From Agapanthus africanus (taxonomy: Eukaryota > Streptophyta > Magnoliopsida > Asparagales > Amaryllidaceae), in assembly GCA_030015575.1 (NCBI GenBank), contig CM057339.1, positions 701,356,761 through 701,420,760 on the forward strand: a stretch of 64,000 nucleotides of DNA, read 5' to 3'. The notes beneath the pieces are model-generated. The model saw nothing but the letters and a program-made list of their open reading frames with translations, was not told the origin of the DNA and ran no database searches. This document shows positions 45,903-56,772 of the stretch, in pieces; position 1 is the stretch's first letter, and the number at the start of each line of letters is the position of its first letter. The translations under genes and the position numbers were made by a program.

Positions 45903-48900
45903 CTAAGGAACCTTCGAGGGCGGTTGTATAAAGAATGAGAGCTTCCCCTTAACTGGAGCAGCCAACACCGGCGGGTTCTGCAGGTATTGCTTGATCTCGT
46001 CTAGTGCGCTTTGGCATTTTTGATCCCAGACGAACGGGGTTCCCTTCTTCATCAAGTGACTATAAGGACGGCACTTTCGTGAAAGGTTGGCTATAAATCG
46101 CCGTATGTATGCGAGTTTCCCTTGGAGAGACCGCAGCTGTTTGAGAGTCCTCGGCGGAGGCATTTCCATGATCGCTTTAATCTTTGACGGATCTATTTCA
46201 ATACCTCGGTGTCGAACAATGAATCCCAGGAATTTGCCTGAGGAAACTCCGAACGCACATTTAAGAGGATTCATCTTCAAGTTGTATAGCCGAAGGTGTT
46301 GAAATACAGTCTTCAGATGCTCGAGATGTTCCTCGTATGATTTGCTTTTAACCACGAGATCGTCGATATAGCATTCAACGATTTCGTGTATAAGGTCGTC
46401 GAAGATCTTTGTCATGGCCCTCTGATAAGTGGCACCGGCGTTCTTCAAACCGAAGGGCATCACTTTATAACAAAATATACCAAGAGGAGTCCTGAAGGCT
46501 GTGTGCTTCTGGTCTTCTGGATGCATCTTTATCTGGTTATACCCCGACGATCCGTCCATGAAGGAGTAAACTTCATGAGTGGATGTGTTGTCTATCATTA
46601 GTTCGGTGACTGGCACTGGGAAATCATCCTTCGGGCAAGCTTTGTTAAGATCCCGAAAGTCCACGCATACGCGCACCGTCCCATTTTTCTTCATTACTGG
46701 AACGATGTTGGCGATCCATTCAGGGTACTGAACTTCCTGGATGAAGCCGGAGTCGATTAACTTTTTGACTTCGGTATTTATGCTCATCTCAAGCTCGAGT
46801 CGCATTCTTCTCGGCGCCTGTTTGACTGGTTTGACGTTTGGGGATATTGCTAGTCTATGTACAGCAACTTCTGGATCTAGTCCCGGCATCTCGGAATAGT
46901 TCCATGTGAAGCAATCTTTATGCTGCACAAGGACGTCTTTTAACGCAGCCACCCTCTCTTCAGACAGCAGCTCGCTGACGAATGTCGGTCGCGGATCATT
47001 TACCGTCCCCAACTCGATTTTCCTGAGGTTGTCTGCGGTGGTATGTATTCTATCCTCCAGTTCTTTCGGTGCTGGGGGAAGTTCTGAGATTACCTCATCG
47101 CTGCTGTTTTCAAAGCACCAAGGAAGGCTGTTCATGTCCTCGGACTCTTCTTTTAATATTGTTACCACGTGGCAAGTGCGAATTTTCTGCCAATCCCAAT
47201 GCGGAGTTGGTTCTATCGTTGTGTTTTCGGGTTCGTGCTTTTGCGGCGGCGCTACCCTCCAGTTGTCAGACAACGCGAATTTGCCAAGCTGATATTGGTC
47301 CTCAACCCAATTCTTAAAGGTGAAGCAATCTTCAAGCGGATGCCCTACTACTCGATGGTAAGAGCAATAATTCGGGTTGGAGACTTCTCCCGCTTGCTCA
47401 GGGTGTTTAGACTCTGGCAGTGTAAGCATTTGATGTTTTAGAGCAAGATCAAGTATTTTCCTTGTTTTGTTCCGAGGAAATGAGTATGCTCGACCCATTT
47501 TCTTCATGAGGGCTAGGTCAATAACGCTCGACTCTCGGATGCGTGGCTTCTTAGCTCTGCTTTGTGGTTGTCGAGCACCTTTCTTTCCTTTCGACTTGTT
47601 TTTGCTTTCGCGTCGAACCTTTTTTGTAGCAGGTTGACATGGGGCAGCATCTTCGTTCTTTACTGCCTGTTGAAGGAGGTGCTGTGTCTTGGCTTTCTCA
47701 TAGATTGCCATTTCACGATTGTGATCATCTCGGGCTTTTTGACTTGCATCCCTTATAAGTTTGCTCATCTGGTCTTCAAACGATGGACTGGGAGGTTTTG
47801 CATCAGGAACTTTTGCTGGCTTAGGATTAGCGTCCACCCATTGAGCGTCCGCCTCTTCATCGAAGTCATACATAACATAACAGCTGTTTACTAGCTTCCG
47901 TTTCTTTGACCAGATGTACCCAAGCCGTTTTGTTTCTATTCTCCCGTTAGGCAGTTTGCATTGAGTCCCGGGAACGTTCCAGACCTTGTCATAGAATTTG
48001 GCTTTTCTAACGGTCTGTGTGAAGGACATCCCCTGGTGTTTCAGCAGTTTCTTCAAACCTTCGGTATAATATCTGGGAAGACGGATAGGCTGAAGCCTGT
48101 CGAGCGTAGGATCCGCGCCATGCCAAATTTCTTTTTCCACCTTATTTTCTTCAGAACGGTAGAATAGGATTGCCTTCTCGCCTTTTCGTCCGGGAGGGAT
48201 ATAGAATGTCTGCAATTCTTCTACGCTGTTGGTGTCGAGTGCATCCAGTTCTTTGTAATGTTCAAGCGGCACCATGGTTATCTGTAGACTTCGCTCTTCA
48301 TCAGCGGAAACCCGTATCGAAGGCCGAGCAGGGAATACAGCATGAACTTCATCCTCTGAATCACTACCGAAGATCAATGAAGGAACGGATGGTCCCGGCC
48401 TAGTGGATTGGGATGGACCTGAATAAATAATATCCTCCTCCTCCTCGGTGTCACTGCCGAAGACAGGGATGGTGGCGTTAGTTTTGTTCTCCGGTTTGTG
48501 ACACCTTTCCGTGTCTTCGAAACTCGGTAAGAAGTATTTGGCGTCTTCATACTTGCGAACTTCATTTACGGAAAACGGATTCAACTCTCCCGCCACTGTG
48601 TACTCGAGGCCATCCCTAGAATACTTCATGCACTGATGCTGTGTAGAAGGGATGATATTGTACTCGTGTAGCCATGGTCGGCCGAGCAGAGCATTGTAGC
48701 ACATCTTGGCGTCTATAACATGGAATTTGATGTCTGTGACGAGCAACCCGAAGCGCAGCGTCAATATCACAGATCCAAGAGTCTTTGAGGATTGGGAGTC
48801 GAAACCGGAGATAGTGATTTTGTCTCGGGCGAGGTGTTGGACGCTCATGCAAATCTCCTTTAACACTCGCACATTGAGTAAATTGACAGACGATCCGTTA

Positions 48901-49706
48901 TCGACCAAGATTTTACCTATCTTTATGTCATGGCAATATCCTGAGACATAAAGGGGGCGATTGTGTTCACACGTCCCGAGGAGAAGGTCTTCATCACCAA
49001 AAGCAACGTCGGCTGTGTGCACTTCTTCTAATTCGTCTTTCATCTTTTCTTCGGCTAAGAAGGCTTGGAACTGGTCCGGATCTTGTACCGCCTTAATCAA
49101 AGAGTCTCTGGCCTCCTTTGATAGTAACAAGGCATTAAGGACGCTGAGCTGAGAGAGCAGTTTCCTCAGATGTGCCAGAACGTTGTAATCCACCTTACTT
49201 CTCTTCGGCGGGTTTTCGGCGTTTAGCTCTTCCAGAACTTGGTCATCTAAGACGATGTCTTCAGAGACCTTTTCTTTCCCTTTATCTTTTCTATTCGAGG
49301 GTCCGAGGTTCTTTTCAGGCAGTGTCCGATTCCGCAGCCGGATATTTTCGTAAACCACTGGCTCCTCTTCTTTTCCCGAAGTTGACTCTTTAAAGAGAGG
49401 GGAAAGTTCTAGCTCCTCATCAGAGTCGCTCCCAAATGTAGGCACTTGTGACCCGGTAGTGTTAACCATGTGACAATTGCCGGCAGTTCTTTCAAGCTCT
49501 TTGGTCGTGTTTCTTTGCTCCCGACGAATTTTACGCTTTTCCCGTTTAAAGCGTTGTTGATTAGCGACGTATCTTTGCCACCATCCATTGAAAGCTCTGC
49601 AATCTTGGGTGGGGTGCGAGACCTTCTGATGATATAAGCAATAAGAGGGGTGCATTTCTGCCACACCAGTCATTTTTCCTTCAGGGGATGGTAGCTTCAT
49701 ACCCAT
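45903..49706 (-). pseudogene. pro-pol: gypsy-2 gag end, protease, spacer and reverse transcriptase
   Basis: An open frame of 1,267 residues. Cys-His motif CLYHQKVSHPTQDC at 23-36; acidic FGSD blocks at about 91, 416 and 446; protease ILVDNGSSVNLL at 266-277; a 500-residue spacer containing another Cys-His motif (CSYHRVVGHPLEDC, 781-794); RT from about 960 with VPVMKKNGTVRVCVDFRDLN, FMDGSSGYNQIKMHP and YIDDLVV (1113-1119), to the connection domain. All RT catalytic aspartates appear present. The frame is lost after VKGK near 45945 through a small indel. It is joined upstream through an 11-T run near 49730, where the frame shifts. Confidence 0.93.
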
Positions 49707-51979
49707 TGATATGGCCTTAGCAAACCTCTTTTTTTTTTTATCTTGAATTGGCTTTTGTCAGCGGTGAAGGCATTTTGCTCCAGCGGGATCATCTCAGCTC
49801 TTTCCTCAAGTCTCTGGCGCTTGGCCCTTTCGAATATAGCCGTCTCGCGTTCTTGATCAGCTTTACTTTTTAATTGAGCTTCACTAAGAAACGCGTCAAT
49901 CATTTCGATTGACAATTCCGGAACCCTTGACTCAGTATTTGCCCCCGGCGCTTTAGTGCCAGAAGTCCCTTCATCGTCCGTGGTCAAATGGGAGATCATA
50001 TGACAGCTTGCCACATATTCCTCGGATTCATCCGATGAACTTTCTCCCTCGTCTTCTTTTTAAAAGACGTGATCAAGGAAATCTTGGAGCGTAATGGGAG
50101 TCCGCGCCTTTTGGTTGTATTCATCTAGTGCGTCGATTTGCTTTTGTAAGTCCATGCGCTTGTTGCCAGGCTTCACGGGCTTCTTAGATTTCTTCTTCTT
50201 CTTTTTCGAAGATTTTGACGGCTGACTGTGAACGCTTGAACTACCACCTTCGGTCCTCGGAGTCGGACGTGGCTTCAACATCCCCTCAATAACCTGCGGT
50301 TCCAAGGGGTTCTTCCACTTGACCGCTGGACAGGTCTGAAGATCATTTAGCATTCTCCTCGTTTTGGCTGATAAGACAACCTCCCAAGGAGCTTCCTCAA
50401 TGATGGAGCATGTTGCCCCCGGCGTATTCGTCCCTTTAGAGGTGTGGGGCTGCGGAGGATTCACCTTCCATTTGTCGGATAGCGCAAATTTGCCCTGGCG
50501 GTACTGGTTTTCAAGCCAATTTTTGAAAACGTAACAGTCTTCGATCGGATGTCCTAGCACTCGATGATAAGGGCAGTAATTAGGCTCGTTGACGTCACTT
50601 GGTTGCGACGGGCGTTTTGGATCTGGCAGATTTATGAGTCTGTTGCGCAATGCCAGCTCGAATTGCCTACTCGTTTTATCACGGGGGAAGGAGTAAGCAC
50701 GTCCCATCCTGTCCTCAAGGGGTACGTATGGGCGCGTATTGTTTGGACGAGCAACCGGCTTCGAGTCGCTCGGTTGTTGTTGGGCATTAGCGACAATGAT
50801 CGCTTTTCCCTTTCCTTTATCGTTTCGGGAGTCCGGCTTCGGGAGAGGGGGTTTATGGCCCATCTGGTCCATCTGCGCCAATTTGTCGATCAAAGCCTGG
50901 AAGGAAGTCGGCTTGAAGAACATCATAAACTGTGAAATGGTTGCTTGTGGATCAAGGGTTCCAACAAACATTCCCACTGCAGGGGCTTCTTCTATGCGCT
51001 GTTCACACTTCGACCATAGATTACGCCATCGTATAGCGTACTGAACCCACGTCTCGCTGGGTTTTACCCTGGCGTTTATCGGCACCGTCATCGAAGTACG
51101 CTCACTGGCACTTGCAAAACGTTAGGTGAAGAGCAGCTCCATCTCCGCAAAGGTTTTAATAGAGTCGTTGGGGAGCTCGGAATATCATTCGAACGCCGTA
51201 TCTGATAGGCTTCCAACGAACTGGCGAAGCAAAAGCTTGTCGTCGCCGCCGGTGTTACCGCAAAGCGCCCTGAACTGGGCAACATGTTGATGGGGATTGC
51301 CGGTCCCTTTGTAGACATGAAACTTGGGAATTGTGTAACCCGACGGGTATTTGATTTGGTCATACCAGCCTGGATACGGTCGCCCCGTTTTTACGACGTG
51401 GCCGGCTGCTTCGGCCGCGTGATGAACCTTTATTTGCTGGGCTATATATTCGTCCAGATCAGTTTTAGAGATTGTATCCTCTCTAGCCGTTGATAAAACG
51501 GGCTGAGGGTTTGATGTCTCTCCCCTATCATCCCTAAGGACAATCGGGGGTTCTTCAGTTGGGGGATCTGGTTGTATCATCATCCCTATCATGTCCTGGA
51601 AGAGGAGGCCCATACGCTGTATATTGGCTGCTTGTTCAGCAGCCTCTTTGTCTCACTTTTCCAGTACTCGGCGGAGGAACTCGGCGTCGGTCTCTTCCTC
51701 TTGGCGTTCATCTAAGGACGTCCCAGGGTTCTCTTTTGGCTCCGTGAGTGCAGCCATTGTAGTCATCATCTCCTGGAGCTTTTGTTGCTGCTCCTGAGCC
51801 TTGGTCACTGACCGGGTAAGCGGTCGGTGACCCGTAGAAGTACGACTTTCTTCCTTTCCAGAAGCCATATAGACCGTATGAACCGTTATGCCCCGTGACT
51901 TGGGGCGTTTAGGTTCACCGCTTTTAAACTTTGTCAGTGTCACGGGAGCTTTCTCTGGCCTTTTCCTTTTGTGGACCAT
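49697..51979 (-). pseudogene. gag: gypsy-2 gag
   Basis: One minus-strand frame interrupted by stops at about 51653, 51184, 51123 and 50060, then a shift near 49730. Visible parts: a Gln-rich coiled linker (51979-51653); the capsid domain (YKGTGNPHQHVAQFRALCGN, LLRQFVGSLSDTAFE, FMMFFKPTSFQALIDKLAQM); the Cys-His motif CPYHRVLGHPIEDC; a Lys-rich stretch (SSKKKKKKSKKPVK); and an acidic Ser-rich end. The stops all look like single transitions (for example Trp to TGA after TAFE). Gag would build the particle. Confidence 0.88.
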
Positions 51980-52953
51980 TGAGGTTGAAGGAGCCGTTGT
52001 TGCCCCCTGCTGTTTAATGGGGCGGTTTTTGTCCTTTTCCCCTTTTCGTTTTTCTGGCGACGAAAGTGGGCTGGGTCAATCACGGAGTCTTGAACCCTCC
52101 GCCAAACTTTATAAATTTTTGACGACAGCCGCTGAGGGGGTTGTTCCTGCTTTGTCTCTGGAGCTTTTTCCATAGGCGGAGGAGATCTTTTCAATGTAGC
52201 AATCAGAGAGTTCTTTCTCACCTTCCTCAGCAATTCAAAGCTGTTCCCAGTTGGAACAGCAGCGTTGACCTCCACCACTGGAGCAGGTGGGGTTAGCCCT
52301 GAGGGGGAGTTGCCCCCTGCTTTCCTTACTCGTTTCCAATGGCGACGTCGCGCACGACGAGCCGTTGGGACTGGCTCGGAAATCGAGATGGTTTCTTGCT
52401 GCCCCCTGTTTGAGCGTGGGGTAACTGCCGATGTCAGCCTATCGAAGACTGATTCCTTTTGACCAGCTGGGGGAGGAGTGGGAACCGTCAATCTTGTGAA
52501 GACCGACTCTCTGATGGGAGAAGCCGCTTTAACGACTTCCAAAGCAGCGGCCGTTGCCCTCTTTGGGACGGCCACTTTATAGTTCTGGCCTAGCCTGGTG
52601 AAAACGGAGGCTGTTGGTTTAGTAGCAGGCGACCCGTTGACAGGGGTCGTGGTAGCAGTGAGCCGGTCGAATACCGACTTCTTGTTCACTTCCGGTGCAG
52701 GTGTCGGCATAGAGAAGCTTGTAGGTGGGACCATGGTCCCGAAAAACAGGCCAGTGGTGGCCTGGGTCACCTGTTCAACCGGCAGAGCGAGGAAAGAGGC
52801 CGCTTGGGGCCCATATGTTACACCTCTCGGTGAGGTGGAGCATCCGTTGCAGTGGCATTTCGAGCAGTTGGTGCAGTTGAAGGCCATTGAATCTTGAGTT
52901 CTGCGCCAGACAAAAGACCAAATCTTAGCAACTTGAAATTTGAAGGCAACCAT
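51940..52953 (-). CDS. gypsy-2 ORF1-like protein (N-terminal of gag)
   Basis: A 337-residue open frame, in a different frame from gag and overlapping its start by about 40 bases. A second ATG (52890, MAFNCTNCSKC) is a likelier start because a Cys cluster CTNCSKCHCNGC, a possible metal site, follows it directly. Four SVFDRLT/SVFTRLG motifs are spaced through residues 90-190, followed by an Arg-rich stretch (ARRARRRHWKRVRK). TAT elements such as Ogre carry an ORF of unknown function before gag; I take this to be its counterpart. It could instead be the gag N-terminus shifted by one indel. Confidence 0.7.
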   Translation of the reverse strand: MVAFKFQVAKIWSFVWRRTQDSMAFNCTNCSKCHCNGCSTSPRGVTYGPQAASFLALPVEQVTQATTGLFFGTMVPPTSFSMPTPAPEVNKKSVFDRLTATTTPVNGSPATKPTASVFTRLGQNYKVAVPKRATAAALEVVKAASPIRESVFTRLTVPTPPPAGQKESVFDRLTSAVTPRSNRGQQETISISEPVPTARRARRRHWKRVRKAGGNSPSGLTPPAPVVEVNAAVPTGNSFELLRKVRKNSLIATLKRSPPPMEKAPETKQEQPPQRLSSKIYKVWRRVQDSVIDPAHFRRQKNEKGKRTKTAPLNSRGQQRLLQPQWSTKGKGQRKLP

Positions 52954-53014
52954 TTAACAAACCGCGATTGGTTCGCGAAGACGACACACGAAGTGTGGAG
53001 TGGAAAGAGGAAGA

Positions 53015-53033
53015 GGTCCCACCGGGCGTGCCA
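53015..53033 (-). promoter_or_regulatory. Primer binding site of gypsy-2
   Basis: The minus strand reads TGGCACGCCCGGTGGGACC, five bases after the LTR end. It is the form commonly seen after LTRs of plant TAT elements and starts with the TGG expected for a tRNA CCA end. I do not name the tRNA. Confidence 0.8.
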
Positions 53034-53038
53034 GAATC

Positions 53039-55599
53039 TGTTCCCCTCCGAACGGCGGCCCGGACTTCGCGTCCGTTGCCCGAGGTTCGGGGCAGATGCT
53101 ATTTGGTTTTATCCGTCTATCTCTCCAAAGATGCCAAGTTGATTTATGGCACCATGTATCAGAGGTTTAGACGAATGCGGCCGATGTAGCAGACTTCGTC
53201 AGATTCCCCCTCAGGGTGAGGGGTTTTTGATTGTGGGGACGCTCTTCCCTGCAGGCGCAAGCCCCTGCAGTTAATTACGCTACCGCATCGCGGTAACAAC
53301 TTTCTCCTTCTCCAGAATTTCACTTCGTGTCGTGTGTGTTTGTTTTGTTTATGGTTGCCCGTGGATTGTATACGGAGACTGAGTAATGCCGTCGCCCGTA
53401 GGACGTGGATTAGTCCAAATCCGTGTTTACTTAGATTTGGGTTTGGTGTTTTAGTTTAAGGATACATTAGTCGCGTTGCGGCTAAGATCAACTTAAACGT
53501 TCGTCAATGATACGTTAGTCCTGTTTTGGACTAAGATCGACTCGACGTAGTGATTAATTTAATGTATGGCCATCGGGACTCGTCACCTCTCTGACGTCGT
53601 TGAAGGATTACAACGACATGTATCAGAGGAGCTCGGAGATGTACCCTCGAACCAGAGTTCATTGGGAGTTTTATAATCCATTTGAATGTTTAAGGATACG
53701 TTAGCCGTATTTGGGGCTAAGATCAACTTAAACGGGACCGTTTAGATCCGGCAAAAGAGCGTTTGGAGGCTCTATAGTTCCAGTTTAAGGACGTGGTGGT
53801 CCATCGCCAGTTTAAGGACGTGGTGGTCCATCGCCAGTTTAGGGACATGGTGGTCCATTATTAGTTTAAGGACGTCTCGGTCCGATATTAGTTTAGGGAC
53901 GTCTCGGTCCGATATTAGTTTAAAGGACGTTTCGGTCCGATATTAGTTTAGGGACGTTTCGGTCCGATATTAGTTTAGGGACGTCTCGGTCCGATATTAG
54001 TTTAAGGACGTTTCAGTCCAATATTAGTTTAGGGACATTTCGGTCCGATATTAGTTTAGGGACGTTTCGGTCCACGAGTTTAAGGACCCCGCAGTCCATA
54101 TGAGTGTGTGGTCATTGGGACTCGTCACCTCTTTGACATCGTTGAGGGATTACAACGATGGATGTCAAAGGAGTTCGGAGATGTACCCTCGAACCGGACG
54201 TAAATCGATTTAGGAGAGCCATTTTGCTTAATCAATTTAATTTAAGGACTTATGGCCATGATTGGGCTAAGTCCAGTTGAAATGTTCAACATTTTATTTG
54301 CTTTTGCATTGCATTTCTTTTTTTTATTTTTATTTGGGCCTTGCCCAGAAAGGATGCAGAGCATCAATTTGTTTTGGGCTCTGCCCTTTTAGGAATGATG
54401 CAAGGCATCAATTTTATTTGGGCTCTGCCCTTTATAAATAATGCAGAGCATCAATTTGATTTGGGCCCATCTCTTTTATTGCTTTGCAATTTATTTTGGC
54501 CTGCTAGGTCTTTTTTGATTTGGGCCTGGCCCTTTATGAAATGCATTGCATTTGTGCAGAGCACCAAGAATCTTTTAGATTCAAGAAAAGAAGTGCAGAG
54601 CACTTTTTTGATTTCTTGGTCTAAATTTAGATCAAAGAAAAGAAAAGAAAGAAATCTTTTCTTTCTTTCTGTTTCAGAGAACCAGAGGTTCATAGCAAGT
54701 GCAAGGCACTATTTTTATTATTTTTATTTATTTATTTATTTGAGAACCAGAGGTTCATAGCAAGTGCAAGGCACTATTTTTATTATTTTTATTTATTTGT
54801 TTATCTATTGAAGATCACTGATCTTGTTTTCTAGATCAATGATCTACTCTTTAAGAGAATTTTCTCAAAGGTTTTTACCTTTCCTTTTGTGTTCTTCAGA
54901 AATTCTCAAGAGTTCTCTCCTCTTTTTTTTTATCCAATTGTCTATGTAATTGTCTATATCTTTGAAATGGGGTCTGGGGTCCTTTTTATAGTGCTCAAAG
55001 ATCAGTTAAATTTGTTAAAAAGATCTTTTCTGAGTGATTCGGGGAATTTTCCCCACCGTTGGATCTTTGATCCAAAGGCCCCTGTTTTACAGAAGAAATC
55101 TTCTTGTTTTAACAAGAACAGAAAAGATTTCTTTAAATCTTCATTCTGTTGTTGCGCAACTCACCAGCGCGTGACACGTGTCGCGCAGTCAAGCGCTTGC
55201 GCAGCTGTGCTTGCGCAACTGCGCAGACACGTGTCGCGCAGCGGTGCGCTTGCGCAGCTGTGCTTGCGCAACAGCGCAGACACGTGTCGCGCAGCGGTGC
55301 GCTTGCGCAGTTGTGTTTGCGCAACTGCGCAGACACGTGGCACGCTGTGATGCACTTGCGCAACAGCGTTTGCGCAACTGCGCAAACACGTGTCGCGCAG
55401 CGGTGCGCTTGCGCAGTTGATCGTTGTTTTTGCTTTTTAAAGAGCCTTGCTCTGATTGGACGCACTGCCTTAGGCGTTGTGCTGCCGAGTCAACTTCTGA
55501 CACGTGGCAAATTGCGCACTGCGCACGGGATCTGAAGCGTTGCTTCAAAATTTTGAATTTTCAAAATTCAAACAGAGCCTTGCTCTAATTGTGGGAACA
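53039..55599 (-). repeat. 5' LTR of gypsy-2
   Basis: Minus-strand promoter LTR. G-box array of five 53-bp units (starts 55173, 55226, 55279, 55332, 55385), TATAAAAAGG at 54981-54990, then about 1.9 kb of transcribed LTR with the 27-bp array (53782-54100). Ends GGGAACA, followed by the cccac duplication. Confidence 0.92.
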
Positions 55600-56761
55600 C
55601 CCACTAGTACGATCAATCCGATCATGATCCATGCATTACTGCACGTATATGATCGAACCCTGCCATAATATCATACGTCCTCTACATCGTTTTGCCCGAA
55701 ACTTGAGAAACTGTCTGTGGAGGACTCTAAAGACTCGTCAATACATTGCTGTGGATTTAACCACTAGCACGTCAATTGTACTAGCTGTACGTAACGGGCT
55801 ACTAGGTATTGACCAAAAAGGAGGTCGATGAGCGAACTCATCCTGACACCCTACTGAGCCTGTCAGTGACAATATCCATACAGTTCGGTCCGTTCGTGTA
55901 TGAGTATCGCATGTCGGGCCTAGGGGGTTGGTAAAATTCAAACCCCCAAAAGCGGTACAAGTTGTGTCGGAGTGTAGCCCAGAACACCATGAGATACTAC
56001 TGGAATACCTACCAGTAAATCTCCTGCCTTGGCCAAGGACTTCGTGTAATGGCTCTCCTAGACACAGCGTGATCTCACCCCCAATACCGGGAGAGACGAA
56101 ACCCCTGCCGATCCGCTCACTGCCTCCATGTGGCTCAGGACTGTACCTAACTAAAATCTGTTTTCACGACTCCTTTGAGCCGTGGTAGGGTAGTAATCAA
56201 AGCACAGTGGGAACTCACACGAGACAAATGACGATCTCCTTTCGATGAACTAACCTGTACACATGTCACCAGGGAACTGCTATCTGACGCTAAGTATAAA
56301 ACCAACTAGCATGTTCTCGGCGAGTCCTGTTCGGTGTACTCATAACCTAATGAGCACCTGTATACGTCTTAGGTGAACCAACTGACACCAATGGCTTGTG
56401 AGACCAGCCACCGCCCCTCGTCAGGGTCTCGACCCGTATACACTAGTCTACTCTGGAGTATTGATGACCTGTCTCGAAACTCCCTCGACTACGGACCTTT
56501 TAAGGATGTGCTTATAAACCCCATCTCCCACGTATATGATCGCCATCATACTGCTGGCCGTCAAGCAAGAATCCTAAGGGTTCTATCAATGTGCAATAGT
56601 AACCTGTAATGTCACCTAAAGCATGTACACGATGATAAAGATAAACCAAATAGCATACTATCATCCTGAGTATGACTGTCCTTCCGGCATAGGTCTCCCT
56701 CAATCATTGCAATTACGTGCCTGCTATCAAACAATTGACTTTGAGGGCACTATATCCAACA
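55600..56761 (-). repeat. Copia-C 3' LTR, U3-side part
   Basis: Homologous to the U3 half of the Copia-A LTR (TTTTGCCCGAAACTTGAGAA and GGAGGACTCTAAAGACTCG against TTTTGCCTGAGCCAAGAAAC and its continuation). The minus-strand start TGTTGGATATAG is Angela-like. The first five bases cccac are the gypsy-2 duplication. It rejoins 31291-32150 when gypsy-2 is removed. Confidence 0.85.
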
Positions 56762-56772
56762 ATCTCCCACTT
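56762..56772 (-). promoter_or_regulatory. Polypurine tract of Copia-C
   Basis: The minus strand reads AAGTGGGAGAT, identical to that of Copia-A and B. Confidence 0.85.

Larger units (their letters stand above)
32151..55599 (-). mobile_element. gypsy-2: complete 23.4-kb TAT-lineage Ty3/gypsy element with antisense PMD gene
   Basis: LTRs of 2611 and 2561 bp (TGTTCCCC...GGGAACA) with a perfect 5-bp target duplication cccac at 32146-32150 and 55600-55604. A primer site is at 53015-53033 and a G-rich polypurine tract at 34762-34775, both proving minus orientation. Pol order is protease, RT, RNase H, second RNase H, integrase without chromodomain: a TAT-lineage plan. The 9-kb stretch between integrase and 3' LTR carries a gene in the opposite direction and several tandem arrays. 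LTRs differ by roughly one to two percent by eye plus one 53-bp array unit. Confidence 0.93.
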
